This document shows, in pieces, positions 17,501 through 23,344 of a stretch of DNA of 25,295 nt. Every line of letters starts with the position of its first letter. The first letter of the stretch is position 1. Origin of the DNA: a virus; IMG/VR virus record IMGVR_UViG_3300046462_000403, positions 1 to 25,295 of that record. One strand, 5' to 3'. Under the pieces are notes generated by a model. The model did no database searches and had not been told where the DNA came from. It worked only from the letters and a program-made list of their open reading frames with translations. The position numbers were made by a program, and so were the translations under genes.

Positions 17501-17667
17501 AGCCCCGCAGGGACGACAGCAGGCTTCGCGGGAGCCGGCGGAGTGCCGGTCTCACTCTCAGCCGGTGCGGGCGCCTGTGACGTGTCAGGCGCCGCAGCGC
17601 CGCCGGTTTCATCCGTTTGATCAGAGCCCCCCGCGGCGTCGAGGTCGTCGAAGGTAATAACGGCCAT
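8560..17667 (-). CDS. Giant virion-associated polyvalent protein (3035 aa), probable ejection protein
   Basis: Layout in residues: an ITFDDLD motif (4-10) and a P5-like lysozyme domain (about 55-187; LRNNNPGNIRA...WQGQTG...WAPPNEND). ITFDDLD recurs twice (202-208, 215-221). A Pro/Ala linker (about 395-470) leads to a DdrB-like ParB domain (about 478-660, ESGNGRTLAIQRAY). A JAB/RadC-like motif HNHPSG with S1038 and D1041 (domain about 955-1070) follows, then charged linkers. Large-polyvalent-protein modules span about 1350-1930 (PFKNSWHELVFKRLLRYAAE; MRESVMRGQPLF). An HExxH domain follows (HEAIH 2033-2037, third ligand EEAIAD at 2083-2087). A long helical C-terminal part (about 2150-3035) has a hydrophobic segment at about 2736-2766. 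It occupies the P22 gp16 slot, so I infer packaging and ejection with the DNA: local wall digestion, then host or DNA modification. The frame is unbroken throughout. Confidence 0.9.
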   Translation of the reverse strand: MAVITFDDLDAAGGSDQTDETGGAAAPDTSQAPAPAESETGTPPAPAKPAVVPAGLRNNNPGNIRADKTKWQGQTGANKGFATFGTPEDGIRAAAINLQAKGEKHGLTTVAGIIGDPKNGWAPPNENDTPAYVAQVAAELGVKPDDPLDLSDPNLVNQFLGAIFTRENGKNPYTPQQMATGVKLATGKAPTAGAPAASGGPITFDDLDVPKSGPITFDDLDPPKPTFWQGVENWLTTNLKSGKGPGGSVASRGIANVAQGETGELTPFEADKSTAGAAVRGFVEGGAPFGEMGNATVDFLQKMGVAPTQQSLTVWNALPGYLATTLGYTGAEAMNLMGRAFEGVLHGGAQGLTNVLTGAGLPQQQAQDIARDIFGGAEIEAMRGGHPEVPRVEVPDWAKPVPPAKPRAAAPAPKAPEARPTPPVDNGLGAIGLTRPGEPPPPASVLPPSVTPAPPVPGPPRPAPEVTAAPQGDGGIPRRVIGDDVAVTSTGREVPVQYAVVEANHLVPSQTLDGVTNKDFPPELQPRDRSRAVSQQQIATIAQNLNPKLLDKSATATDGAPIISPTGIVESGNGRTLAIQRAYADGSDAADGYRQYLKDQGYPVDGMTAPVLVRVRNQEMTPAERGAFVREANQSGTGQYSSTEQAMIDANALGDEALDLYQGGDVKMVQNRPFIREFAARALTPGEYGKMVQGDGSLSQDGIRRVQNALLAKAYGDPALVENVSESPDSDIKAIGGAMLDVAPEWARLRAAVRRGSVPAEMDQTANFLAAANLVERARQEGVKLGDLTIQRDVFTGQMIDPLTESWLRLMFRDTENWKRPTGRKSLADAARLFTQEAAKAVGGENLLGLPPTSPADILALAKRRQELGGATDTTPGLSSDGEGFRSPGGQGAGSEVPGNASPGGWQTADTGGRAGAAPGPGPVESFPRDQTFKFTRGLRAAMSNITTDVRAYAARLGVPLAYEPVNGARVGASFVMERGRQTGNESMVIVHSNGGIEAHTSEQPEAVTFGPTTIAMWEDPQTRIVSLHNHPSGSGPSEPDVVALNYPGHLGMVVIGQNGDFHVATLARPLKNVGTKFSQPVGRLEFQLAAYNAGKAADKYGYPIFERGEMHPDEGRELRAYIRNAALDRAGLIDYTTNYEVPARHRGWVEQAIEEAASGIRESLKDSKRFELAPRRPSGVYRPAGSVSFDGTIKDIFARNRSAERPSGNEVRPENGPGRTPPKAYRKPTQIKLLEGRDSLREEEEKITEPGAVDAHGRALPQYVFPGMEKATETEALIHKNADAATRERIEADLQRRSDETATRMKAEEHTRTIARRQAEQYVRPKSEKSREPDMFGPPPTKQKSLFQLQAAEKPFFSALTRAVETSKTAKATGAQWLATLRNTPGIKSEEMEWSHIEDFLRGQTKPITRDELLAHVSGHEVQIHESIGGEPWSPEKTAEYQRRYDEIVNLRDRGGQMSHHEAENRLKALNKEFGPHEYEGLPSEGKIKTPTKFGGWRLKGGENYREIKLTLPSRGGELKRIPMDDGAGGVVNRVGSTEDFNTGHFEEPNVVGHGRVDDRVGPNGEKVLHTAEIQSDWHQRGRKQGYSGIVHKERFKAAEKAYDDMRPEVTEMVKRHDNFGFDDVATARAAIGGDPYSWDYDTVADRDLAERWSRARQELKAAREAKNGVPDAPFKNSWHELVFKRLLRYAAENGYDRLSWDTGDTNADRYDLSKHVDRLDVVKEDDGKYTVRVYKHGDEIGNDTRTEADLADYVGKDLAEKIIKDAKEYEAQPKPDTKYFGKNYGGLDLKVGGKGMREFYDKIIPQFANKYVKKWGAKVEETTVSGPGNALSFYEGPDVSKEAVAYKMSGRSWEALPSGVKNQIRSLYYAIEDGRPFKEAANEHLSEAAAEYLGGRMREGPRQGTPVHSIPITESMRESVMRGQPLFERARERPEEAGGGLKRPLLIDDVIAQLPDKPSARESAVIAQVTKIANRIVPKAEVIVAKSISPATKGFAKEIGENSITGFTALGARRVIAWSLRSPDAAHTLRHEAIHWLRHNGFLSSGEWAKLEAAARKGDWIGKHNIAARYAHMDADGQIEEAIADHFAAWRKAPSIVPALVRPIFERLAKLLDTVRDYLRKTFGGDVTARNIFDRIESGEIGNRGVRGFVAAASKSEPRPFGRATRLQLNPDNLPEKLQDPARSAQEIVRNFRMLLAPMAEGGDAARAVVKDWANRIRLAHWHGQQMDKRLKDRFTPEQRKRMWEAADEESVERQLARQRGRNDFEGERLEPYGLARLTAEERDEVLAQQRDAEMTWEAAKAVGLVRVENEGLPSYVPRMFVDMAEGGAKPLRGNEARSIPGYGRQVRTSTPNLKQRKYLTTEESEAAASAKFDTEAKVVRDIRTLPLATMKLREAVAGRALINSIKEAGRQVGEETVVEGAPPVDAEHRWFTIDGNPAFTTWRPRFTRDPDTGRLSAMKNEDGTTVFERVPIYVRDDFEGPLRSVLASPDGAAYQAFMTLKGKAMNNVMFSPFVQLHLLTELGRALPADPKGLLTFKGANLKILAEGNLIKNDPEVMTRAILAGLVPIGRHFEMQDITGVAASEQIRPGRSWTAQILGAVPGLFDPKAGEKVYRSVDAMGDFLHNTLLWDRVADLQAGLFKTFSDNMVAKGYDQQTADRMAAHWANRYAGTLPREAMSQLSRKIANVVLFSRTYTLGNLAVVKDMINGLPRDLQAQILRDAGAETLSKVTSLARRKTIAIVAIDVAMMYAANSLLTNGIAYLTARSNGDQIWQDYVDRLKSLSAGIKAHPLRLLNPFIPLDLISATATNEIDPETGMPLRRVLIGYDKQGTAIYARNPLGKFAEEYANWTEAPLATLKSKLSPFARPTLDMVSNNAGIGDKKLWQPSDSPEVVMGKIIGHYIEAFLPMDQIESGYNILMGQARSTDAAKLALRTVGVTVRRGYPGGPAAGFAHDIRSQHEQAIQAALPDIHRQYDSGDKNGAARALAKLGMTARERVYLLRSWATPASRARAPRYATPDQRNQLRTLQKGQQ

Positions 17668-17668
17668 A

Positions 17669-19087
17669 TCAGAGACCGTTGATCGGGATGCCCGCCGCCT
17701 TTAGGCGGTTGAGAATGGTCGCCCGTTGATCAGGATGCTTCTGCAGCGCCGTCCGGGCGGCATTGATCGACGCCGTCATATCGGCCTGGGACATTGGCGC
17801 GCGCGCCGGTCCCGGGGCCGCAGCTCCCGGAGGCCCTGCCTGTGTGATCTGAGCGGCAATCTCAGCCGCTTTCTTGTTGATCCACGCCTCGGGGCCGCCT
17901 TCCGGCTGAAAGCCCGGATCCGAAAGTGTCGTGTCGTACAGTTCGCGCGAAGCCTGGGTAATCGCGTATTTCTGGACTTCCTGGGGAGAAAGCGTCCGCT
18001 TGCCCTGGGCATAATCGAGAGCGCCCTGAGCATCGCCCGGGTGGGTCGCGAGCCAAGCCTGCTGCTTATACATGAACAGGGAGGTTTGCGCGGACGGCTT
18101 GGGCCCGAGCGAACTGCCACCAACCTTTTCCTCGCCCGAGGTCTGTTCGACATAGACGCCCTTGCCGGTACCCTGTTGCGTCCCGGAGAGAACGTATTTT
18201 GGCTCGTACAGCGGCTTGGGCTGTGGGGCCGGGAGGCCGGATTGCGCGGCTTCAAGATCAGCGGCGCGCGCGGCCAGAATGTCCCGGCGCGGGATAACCT
18301 GTTCATTGAGGAATTTGTCGACGGCCGCGTGGTTTGTCGCGTAGCTGAATTTGTCCGTCCGGTTGAAGTCGAGACCGGCAAGCGACGGCGGAATCTGCAC
18401 CCCGGCCGTTTTCAACTCAGTGATTTCATCGCGGAGCTGTTCCGGCGTTTGGGCGCGCCCGAAAGCCGAAATGATCTTGTTGTAGGTCTCCAAGGACTTC
18501 TGAACCGCTGGCGCCGGCGCCGTCGCAATCGCACGGCTGTATTGGTCGGTATCGAATCCGGCCGCCGGCTTGTTTGTGCCATCGGCGCCACGGCGTTGTC
18601 CGGCCTGGGTCCGCGGGCCATAGGTGTCGGCCACGTTTTCCGCGAGCTTTGACGTGTAATTGCCGATGTACTGCTTTGCGTTCTTGACCCCCTTATCGGC
18701 GGCCTCCTGCATCTTTTGGTCCCAAATATCGGCCTGGGCCTTGGGATCGTTCGGGTCCGCCGCTTGCGCCGCGCGCGCCGCCTCCGCGAGAAGCCCGTTT
18801 TGATAGTCCTGGGTCTCGGTGTCCGACTTCTGCCCCGCGGCCTTTATCGTGTACGGCGCCAGCTTGTTCGCCGTATCGAAGCGGAGTTGCGATTCCCCCA
18901 ATTCGGTTTGGGCTTTCTGGACGTCAATCGGCGCGAGCTGCCGCGCCTTGTCGTAATTGAGCTGTGCCGTCCCAATGTCCAGCGGCGTCAACGCCTGCAT
19001 GCGCTTGTATTGGTCGCCAGCCTGCGCCAGCGAAAGCGGAGACGCGATCGGCGTTGGAGGCGCAAAATCGGGGAAGGGACCGGCCAT
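17669..19087 (-). CDS. Internal virion protein, gp20-slot ejection protein candidate (472 aa)
   Basis: The protein is strongly helical, rich in Ala and Gln, with no signal peptide. Near the N-terminus it has loosely repeated segments at residues 33-85: LTPLDIGTAQ, LAPIDVQKAQ and LAPYTIKAAG. These suggest stacked amphipathic helices such as those of ejected channel-forming proteins. The middle part (EAARAAQAADPNDPKAQADI) is coiled-coil-like, and the C-terminus is basic (NRLKAAGIPI). It lies between the gp7-like gene and the giant gene, exactly where P22 has gp20. It probably belongs to the ejection set that crosses the periplasm. The gene ends 1 nt before the giant gene starts. Confidence 0.7.
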   Translation of the reverse strand: MAGPFPDFAPPTPIASPLSLAQAGDQYKRMQALTPLDIGTAQLNYDKARQLAPIDVQKAQTELGESQLRFDTANKLAPYTIKAAGQKSDTETQDYQNGLLAEAARAAQAADPNDPKAQADIWDQKMQEAADKGVKNAKQYIGNYTSKLAENVADTYGPRTQAGQRRGADGTNKPAAGFDTDQYSRAIATAPAPAVQKSLETYNKIISAFGRAQTPEQLRDEITELKTAGVQIPPSLAGLDFNRTDKFSYATNHAAVDKFLNEQVIPRRDILAARAADLEAAQSGLPAPQPKPLYEPKYVLSGTQQGTGKGVYVEQTSGEEKVGGSSLGPKPSAQTSLFMYKQQAWLATHPGDAQGALDYAQGKRTLSPQEVQKYAITQASRELYDTTLSDPGFQPEGGPEAWINKKAAEIAAQITQAGPPGAAAPGPARAPMSQADMTASINAARTALQKHPDQRATILNRLKAAGIPINGL

Positions 19088-19091
19088 TTAA

Positions 19092-19358
19092 TTAGCCCGT
19101 AGGACCAGGTGCAGCCGCCGGCATGGGAGGCGCCGGACCCGCGTCAGCCGCAGGCCCCATGCCAGCATCCGGCGAGGGAGCGCCCATCGCGGGCGCCTGT
19201 GGGAAGGCCGCACCGCCGCCCGGAGTGCTCGGGAAGGCCATGTTTTTCGGAGGCGAAAACGCCGTGTGGCCTTCGACCGACATTTTCTGCCGGCGCATGT
19301 GCGGCCGCGATCCCGTCAGCCTGGCGCGCGGCATGCCCATTTTGTGATGTTTCGCCAT
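19092..19358 (-). CDS. Small Pro/Ala/Gly-rich protein with basic N-terminus (88 aa)
   Basis: The start at 19358 has a good GGAG 7 nt upstream (AGGAGACTCTGATG). The first 27 residues are highly basic and His/Met-rich (MAKHHKMGMPRARLTGSRPH); the rest is a low-complexity Pro/Ala/Gly tail (GPAADAGPAPPMPAAAPGPT). It looks intrinsically disordered. Position between two ejection-protein candidates suggests a small virion or chaperone-like component, possibly DNA-binding through its basic end. The family is not recognised. An antisense open frame lies over the same DNA but has no credible start context. Confidence 0.6.
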   Translation of the reverse strand: MAKHHKMGMPRARLTGSRPHMRRQKMSVEGHTAFSPPKNMAFPSTPGGGAAFPQAPAMGAPSPDAGMGPAADAGPAPPMPAAAPGPTG

Positions 19359-19367
19359 CAGAGTCTC

Positions 19368-20105
19368 CTATGCCGCCATCGGGTAATACTGCCCGGTAAG
19401 CTGGCTTGGGGTTATGGGGATCGTCCCCGGAATGTTGTCGTTTGAGCCCTGCAGCATCGAGTAAGCCTGCAGCGAATTGTTGATCGTGTTGCCAAACGTC
19501 GAGGCCACATTGTTGATGCCGTTTCCAACCGCGCCGGCGCCAAGCATCTGCATATTGCCGGCCGTCGAAGCGGCGTTCTGCCCCTGGGTACCGACCCCCG
19601 CAGCCGAGTTCTGGCCGATCTTCGCGAGGTCCATGTTCTGATTGAAGTAGTTGCCGAAGAGCTGGTCCGCCATTCCCTGATTGTAATTGACGGTATCCTT
19701 GAGCTGCCCGCCGGAGAGCAGGAGCCCTTTCGCCGCAGCCGTGCGGTCGAGACCCTGTTGCCCCTGCTGCAATGCGAATTGGTATCCCGGATAATTCCGC
19801 AGGCCGTTGAGCATGTTCGCGGACGCCGTGGGCCCGCCCGCGCCCATGAGATTCTGCAGATTGGAGAACGCCGTTTGGCCGCCCATCATGTACGGCGCCA
19901 GGTCACTCCGCGTCTGCTGATACATTTTCATTTGGTTTGCAGCGGCATTATTCGCCGCGCCGGCCTCCGTGCTGGCCGCGGACATTGAACCATACGCCGA
20001 CAGCCCGCCGCCGATCACAGATCCGGCGACGGCCGCAACCGGGAGGCTGATACAGACCTCGCAAAGCATCAGGCGATCGAGGCAGTAACTCCGTTCACGG
20101 AACAT
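19368..20105 (-). CDS. Phage DNA transfer / ejection protein, P22 gp7-like
   Basis: This 245-residue protein is Gly/Ala/Asn/Gln-rich. A glycine-zipper hydrophobic helix lies near residues 21-39 (LPVAAVAGSVIGGGLSAYG). The next part (YQQTRSDLAPYMMGGQTAF, YPGYQFALQQGQQGLDRTAA, AKGLLLSGGQLKDTVNYNQG) matches the gp7/DNA-transfer-protein pattern of P22-like phages. Such proteins are packaged, leave the virion with the DNA and help form the conduit across the envelope. The ATG at 20105 shares a base with the GNAT stop (TGATG), so coupling is likely; an internal ATG at 20069 would bring the hydrophobic helix nearer the N-terminus. In P22 the order gp7-gp20-gp16 matches what follows here. Confidence 0.8.
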   Translation of the reverse strand: MFRERSYCLDRLMLCEVCISLPVAAVAGSVIGGGLSAYGSMSAASTEAGAANNAAANQMKMYQQTRSDLAPYMMGGQTAFSNLQNLMGAGGPTASANMLNGLRNYPGYQFALQQGQQGLDRTAAAKGLLLSGGQLKDTVNYNQGMADQLFGNYFNQNMDLAKIGQNSAAGVGTQGQNAASTAGNMQMLGAGAVGNGINNVASTFGNTINNSLQAYSMLQGSNDNIPGTIPITPSQLTGQYYPMAA

Positions 20106-20554
20106 CAGAGTTTCATCCTGTAAACGATTTCAGCGGGGCGGGCCCCCAGGCGGGAAAAGAACGACGACAGCCGCGGCGGACTGTCATTCCAGAAATGCGG
20201 GTAGCACTCCACGGCGCCGGATTGGCGGAGCCACGCCAGCGAGCGGCGAAACAGCTCCAACGCAAGAGTCCCCTCACGCCGCGAGGGATCAATGTACCAG
20301 CCACTTTGCAGCGCAATCTTCTGGCATGTGATCAGCGATTTGGTGATGAACCAAACGCAATACCCGATGAGACGCCCGCTTTCGCGCGCCGTCGCGATCA
20401 GCAGAGCGCCAGCACCTTCGAGAGCCTTCGCCTGGGGAAGGTCGAAAGAAAACTCCTCCGCCGTGCAGGCTTTCACTTCCGCGCAATGAGCCCGCATCAA
20501 TGGCTCGGCCTCCGGCCAGAAACGGGCAAGCGTTTCGCGCGCAATCACGAGCAC
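20105..20554 (-). CDS. GNAT-family N-acetyltransferase
   Basis: This 149-residue protein has the GNAT fold order: N-terminal helices, a strand pair (GALLIATARESGRLIGYCVW), a beta-bulge strand (ALQSGWYIDPSRREG) leading into the acetyl-CoA-binding helix (TLALELFRRSLAWLR), then a strand and HFWNDSPPRLSSFFSRLGAR. The pyrophosphate loop RREGTL is a degenerate form of the canonical R/QxxGxG/A motif. The target amine is unknown; phage examples are often encoded among virion genes. The start is a GTG: 20554 gives a 10-nt overlap with the sulfotransferase-like gene, while a second GTG at 20548 gives the 4-nt GTGA overlap common in this window. The stop is coupled to the gp7-like ATG. Confidence 0.82.
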   Translation of the reverse strand: MLVIARETLARFWPEAEPLMRAHCAEVKACTAEEFSFDLPQAKALEGAGALLIATARESGRLIGYCVWFITKSLITCQKIALQSGWYIDPSRREGTLALELFRRSLAWLRQSGAVECYPHFWNDSPPRLSSFFSRLGARPAEIVYRMKL

Positions 20555-21102
20555 GTTGCGAGCTCCGCTTTGAGTTTGGAGAGCATCGACGCGCGATTCC
20601 GCAACAGCGCCATGCGGGCCTTAATATCAATCTGGATATTGGTCGCGGCGAGCTTGGCGTACCAATCAGGATCGAACGGAACACCGAGGCAGGTTTCGAA
20701 AATGTCCCGGCATACCCACTGGCTTTTCAGGTCCTCATAGCTGCAGCTTTTCACGCCCGGGTAGTAGGAGAAATCCTCGAGCATCTTCGCCCGTTCGCGC
20801 AGCTCGGTATATGGCACCTGAACGCCGCAGCGCTGCAGAGAAATCATCACATCATCGACCGGACGGCGGACGGCGATAAACTTCGATTCCGGGAATTTCA
20901 GCACAAGCGCCTGCCACGCGATCATGGCGCCGGTTTCAACCGTGCCGCGCATCATGGAGACCGCAGCAACAAAATCGCCCACGCTGTCGCAGTTTACCGC
21001 TGTGTCGTGGCCGACAATCGCGCCCTTATAGGAAAGAAACGCAGACAGCCATTTGCTGCGCGAACGCGGAAGCGTCAGAATGAAAAATGGTTTAGCGCCC
21101 AA
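20545..21102 (-). CDS. Sulfotransferase-like P-loop protein
   Basis: This 185-residue protein has an N-terminal FFILTLPRSRSKWLSAFLSY, matching the 5'-phosphosulfate-binding loop of PAPS sulfotransferases (TxPRSGSTWL type). FIAVRRPVDDVMISLQRCGV at about residue 74 matches the 3'-phosphate-binding RxPxxxxxS motif. It is shorter than most sulfotransferases (about 250-300 aa) and lacks a visible acceptor-binding C-terminal domain, so the activity may be changed or lost. The frame begins with a TTG at 21102 (in-frame TAG 10 codons upstream, P-loop starting at residue 6), so a later start is unlikely. It is followed by, and overlaps, the GNAT gene. Sulfotransferase activity is inferred from two motifs only. 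Confidence 0.7.
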   Translation of the reverse strand: MGAKPFFILTLPRSRSKWLSAFLSYKGAIVGHDTAVNCDSVGDFVAAVSMMRGTVETGAMIAWQALVLKFPESKFIAVRRPVDDVMISLQRCGVQVPYTELRERAKMLEDFSYYPGVKSCSYEDLKSQWVCRDIFETCLGVPFDPDWYAKLAATNIQIDIKARMALLRNRASMLSKLKAELATCS

Positions 21103-21227
21103 GCCCCGCCAGCCCCCGAGGAGAGAATACGACTATCGCTTTCTGTCTATCTGAGGCTGGCTAAGGATTTGGCGACACGCTACGGAGAATCACCACTAAC
21201 ACGGGAACGTGCCCGGTTCCAGATTCA
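21103..21227 (-). other. 125-nt intergenic spacer inside the virion operon
   Basis: This is the longest gap in the otherwise overlapping minus-strand virion module. It lies between the repeat fibre stop and the TTG start of the sulfotransferase-like gene. I see no ORF longer than about 13 codons in the coding direction and no strong hairpin with a T-run; a short GGAAC/GTTCC inverted repeat sits around 21204-21220. It could hold an internal promoter for the enzyme pair, but no convincing -35/-10 pair stands out. Confidence 0.35.
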
Positions 21228-21926
21228 TCATCCCGCAAGCCACGCCGCGCCGTCCGAATAGACCGGACATTTGACCGCACCGCCGCCAACGACAGCCGTC
21301 GCGAACGCCGGCCCAAGCGCATCCGTCACGAAGGCCCGCGCGCCCGCACCGGACGCGCCAGCCGCCGGCAGACTCCCGACAACGCCGGTGAAGATGTATG
21401 CGGACAATATCCCGCCACTGAGCGAGAGCCCGGTCGCAACCGTGATTTCCTGGGTCGGCCCCGCGGAGCCCGCCGATCGACCGAGTATCCGCGCATCGGT
21501 GACGTCCTGGATCTTCGCGTAGGTAACGTTCTTGTCCGTGATTTTTGCCGTCGTCACGGCGGCCGCAGCGAGCTTCGCTGTGGTTATGTTTCCGTCCGCG
21601 ACCTTTGGTGTCGTAACGGCAGCGTCGTCAATTTTGCCCGTCGTAACCGCCAGGTCCGCGATTTTGCCGGTCGTAACCACAAGCGGCTGAATCGTCGTGA
21701 CGCCATCGGTCGTGATCTTAACATCGCCGTGCATCCCGAAAAGGATTGCGATTTTGTCGATAACCCCGCCGCCGCCCTGTATCCCGGCCCAAAGCGATTG
21801 CAGGAAGTTGAGCGCAGGGACCGTGAGATAGCCCTGCCCCTTGAACCGCTCATCCTGCTTCGTGAACGGCACGTTTGCGAGTGGCGGCTGTAATTGGCCG
21901 CTCGGGGCCGGAGGGAGTTGAGCCAT
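21228..21926 (-). CDS. Decapeptide-repeat tail fibre/needle-like protein (232 aa)
   Basis: The protein has a short proline-rich head, then a conserved-looking segment (KGQGYLTVPALNFLQSLWAG). Six 10-residue repeats follow at residues 84-143 of the form VTTxKIxDxx (VTTGKIADLA, VTTGKIDDAA, VTTPKVADGN and so on). The C-terminal knob (GVVGSLPAAGASGAGARAFV and YSDGAAWLAG) resembles the ends of phage fibres. VTTAKI-type repeats are known from many tail fibres and probably form a trimeric stalk. The gene follows the gp10-like gene in the exact slot of the P22 tail needle gp26 and has nearly the same length (P22 gp26 is 233 aa). Start and upstream stop overlap as TGATG. Confidence 0.75.
   Translation of the reverse strand: MAQLPPAPSGQLQPPLANVPFTKQDERFKGQGYLTVPALNFLQSLWAGIQGGGGVIDKIAILFGMHGDVKITTDGVTTIQPLVVTTGKIADLAVTTGKIDDAAVTTPKVADGNITTAKLAAAAVTTAKITDKNVTYAKIQDVTDARILGRSAGSAGPTQEITVATGLSLSGGILSAYIFTGVVGSLPAAGASGAGARAFVTDALGPAFATAVVGGGAVKCPVYSDGAAWLAG
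21498..21677 (-). repeat. Six tandem 30-bp repeats (fibre stalk)
   Basis: Six imperfect 30-bp units encode the VTTxKIxDxx decapeptides of the fibre/needle protein. The most alike copies share GTCGTAAC and ATTTTGCC on the plus strand. Such in-frame repeats can expand or contract by recombination and so alter stalk length without a frameshift. Confidence 0.7.
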
Positions 21927-23341
21927 CAGGCCATTCCAGGATTCGCGTTTCCGTGTGTGGCGATCAGTACCCGTTTGACCGGATCTGTAATCACCAGCTC
22001 AAAGACCCACTGATAGGCTTGCCCGAGATTGATCCAGCGTTGGCGGGTCTGGAAGTCACCGATTTTCCCGAGCGAGCGCGCAGGCTGCAGCTTCGACCAG
22101 GTACGCCCGCCATCCTTCGACCAGCGCAGCATCACCACCGGCGAGGAGCCCTGCCCGGATTCCAGCCCGACGCCGTTCTCCATGTCCAGTTCGAGGCGCT
22201 TGACGAACACGCGCCGTTTGTCGGCATGCACGGGCGAGGAGTGGGCGAGCATCGGAAGGGTGTTCGCACCCTCCAAATAGGCGTTCCAGTCGAGATTCCA
22301 GATGGTCCCGTTCGCGTAATCGCCAATCAGGATGCGGTTATAGACTTCGGCCGCGCAGTTGCCGCGCCAGCGGCCCAGGCTGTTGTTGTTCTCATCCCAC
22401 GATTCGCGTTCGTGCCACTGTTTTGTGGACAGATCCAAAACCCAGGTATGCGGGACGCTCGGGAAGGTCAGATGAATCATCTTGTGACCTTGGAGCGTGT
22501 AGGTGAAGCAAAAGGCGTCCGAGACGTCGCCATAACTGGAAATCGCCTTTTCGACCGCGTGGGTCGATTGGCGAATCGCGACGTTGCCCTGTAGCCGGTA
22601 AAACATATTGTCATTGCCGAGGAAAAACAGCGCGTCGTCCTGGGCAATGATCGAGCCCGCCGCCTTGCACCCTCTCGGGATCACGCCGCCGGCGTAGCGC
22701 GCGAAGGGGAAGTTCTGCGCGCCGGCGTCATACCACATTTCGATATGGTTCTGACCAAACAGAAAAAGGAGCTGCAGATTCTTCGCCACGCCAATGAGGA
22801 GCCCGGAATCGGCCTCCGCCGTCGCAAAGTCGTCCCCGTTGTAAAGCAGCCCGTCGAGGAGCCCGGAGATAAAGTATTGGTTTGTCCCGTGCCGGTTGAG
22901 GACAAACACATCGTCGAAAAACGTCAGGGTGTCGGCGCTGAAAAAGTTGGGACTGACGATCTGCTGAAAGGCGCCCGTCGCGACCGTCGCGATGTACCCG
23001 GCAACGCCGTTAATCACCATGACCTGATTCCCGTTGTCGCACATGACCACGGGCGAGAGGCCGGAGATTCCGGAGCCGATCTTGCGGAAGCCCCCGTTTG
23101 TGTTGAGCCGGTACAGCGTATCGCCGCCAACCGCCCATAGGTTGCCCCGATAATTCCACATGCCGCGCACGGGATACGTCGGCAGCGTCGTGAAGGGCGT
23201 CAGCCCGGGAGCTCCAAAAATCGGGACCTGGCTCTTGGTCCCCTGGGGCTCGGATTCAATGAAGCAGTTGAGCATCCTCTGAGCCGAAAGCGGGAGGCTT
23301 TGGCTCTCATAGGACTGCATGCCGAAAACGATTTCAGGCAC
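21926..23341 (-). CDS. Packaged-DNA stabilisation protein, P22 gp10-like tail hub
   Basis: The 471 residues match the size of P22 gp10 (472 aa). The start MPEIVFGMQSYESQSLPLSAQRMLNCFIES and following FGAPGLTPFTTLPTYPVRGM are typical of the gp10 / Phage_stabilise family. The rest is a series of beta repeats (NYRGNLWAVGGDTLYRL, DDVFVLNRHGTNQYFISG, DNMFYRLQGNVAIRQST) as expected for its propeller-like body. In P22 this hub joins the portal/gp4 ring to the needle and tailspikes and keeps DNA in the head. The start is a GTG (23341) with a strong GGAGG upstream inside the gp4-like stop region. The stop is coupled to the fibre gene by TGATG. Confidence 0.88.
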   Translation of the reverse strand: MPEIVFGMQSYESQSLPLSAQRMLNCFIESEPQGTKSQVPIFGAPGLTPFTTLPTYPVRGMWNYRGNLWAVGGDTLYRLNTNGGFRKIGSGISGLSPVVMCDNGNQVMVINGVAGYIATVATGAFQQIVSPNFFSADTLTFFDDVFVLNRHGTNQYFISGLLDGLLYNGDDFATAEADSGLLIGVAKNLQLLFLFGQNHIEMWYDAGAQNFPFARYAGGVIPRGCKAAGSIIAQDDALFFLGNDNMFYRLQGNVAIRQSTHAVEKAISSYGDVSDAFCFTYTLQGHKMIHLTFPSVPHTWVLDLSTKQWHERESWDENNNSLGRWRGNCAAEVYNRILIGDYANGTIWNLDWNAYLEGANTLPMLAHSSPVHADKRRVFVKRLELDMENGVGLESGQGSSPVVMLRWSKDGGRTWSKLQPARSLGKIGDFQTRQRWINLGQAYQWVFELVITDPVKRVLIATHGNANPGMA

Positions 23342-23344
23342 GGC

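Noticed and set aside
21103-21227. Promoter or attachment site in the spacer before the sulfotransferase-like gene
   Set aside because: No clear -35/-10 pair or repeat could be found by eye; reported only as a spacer.
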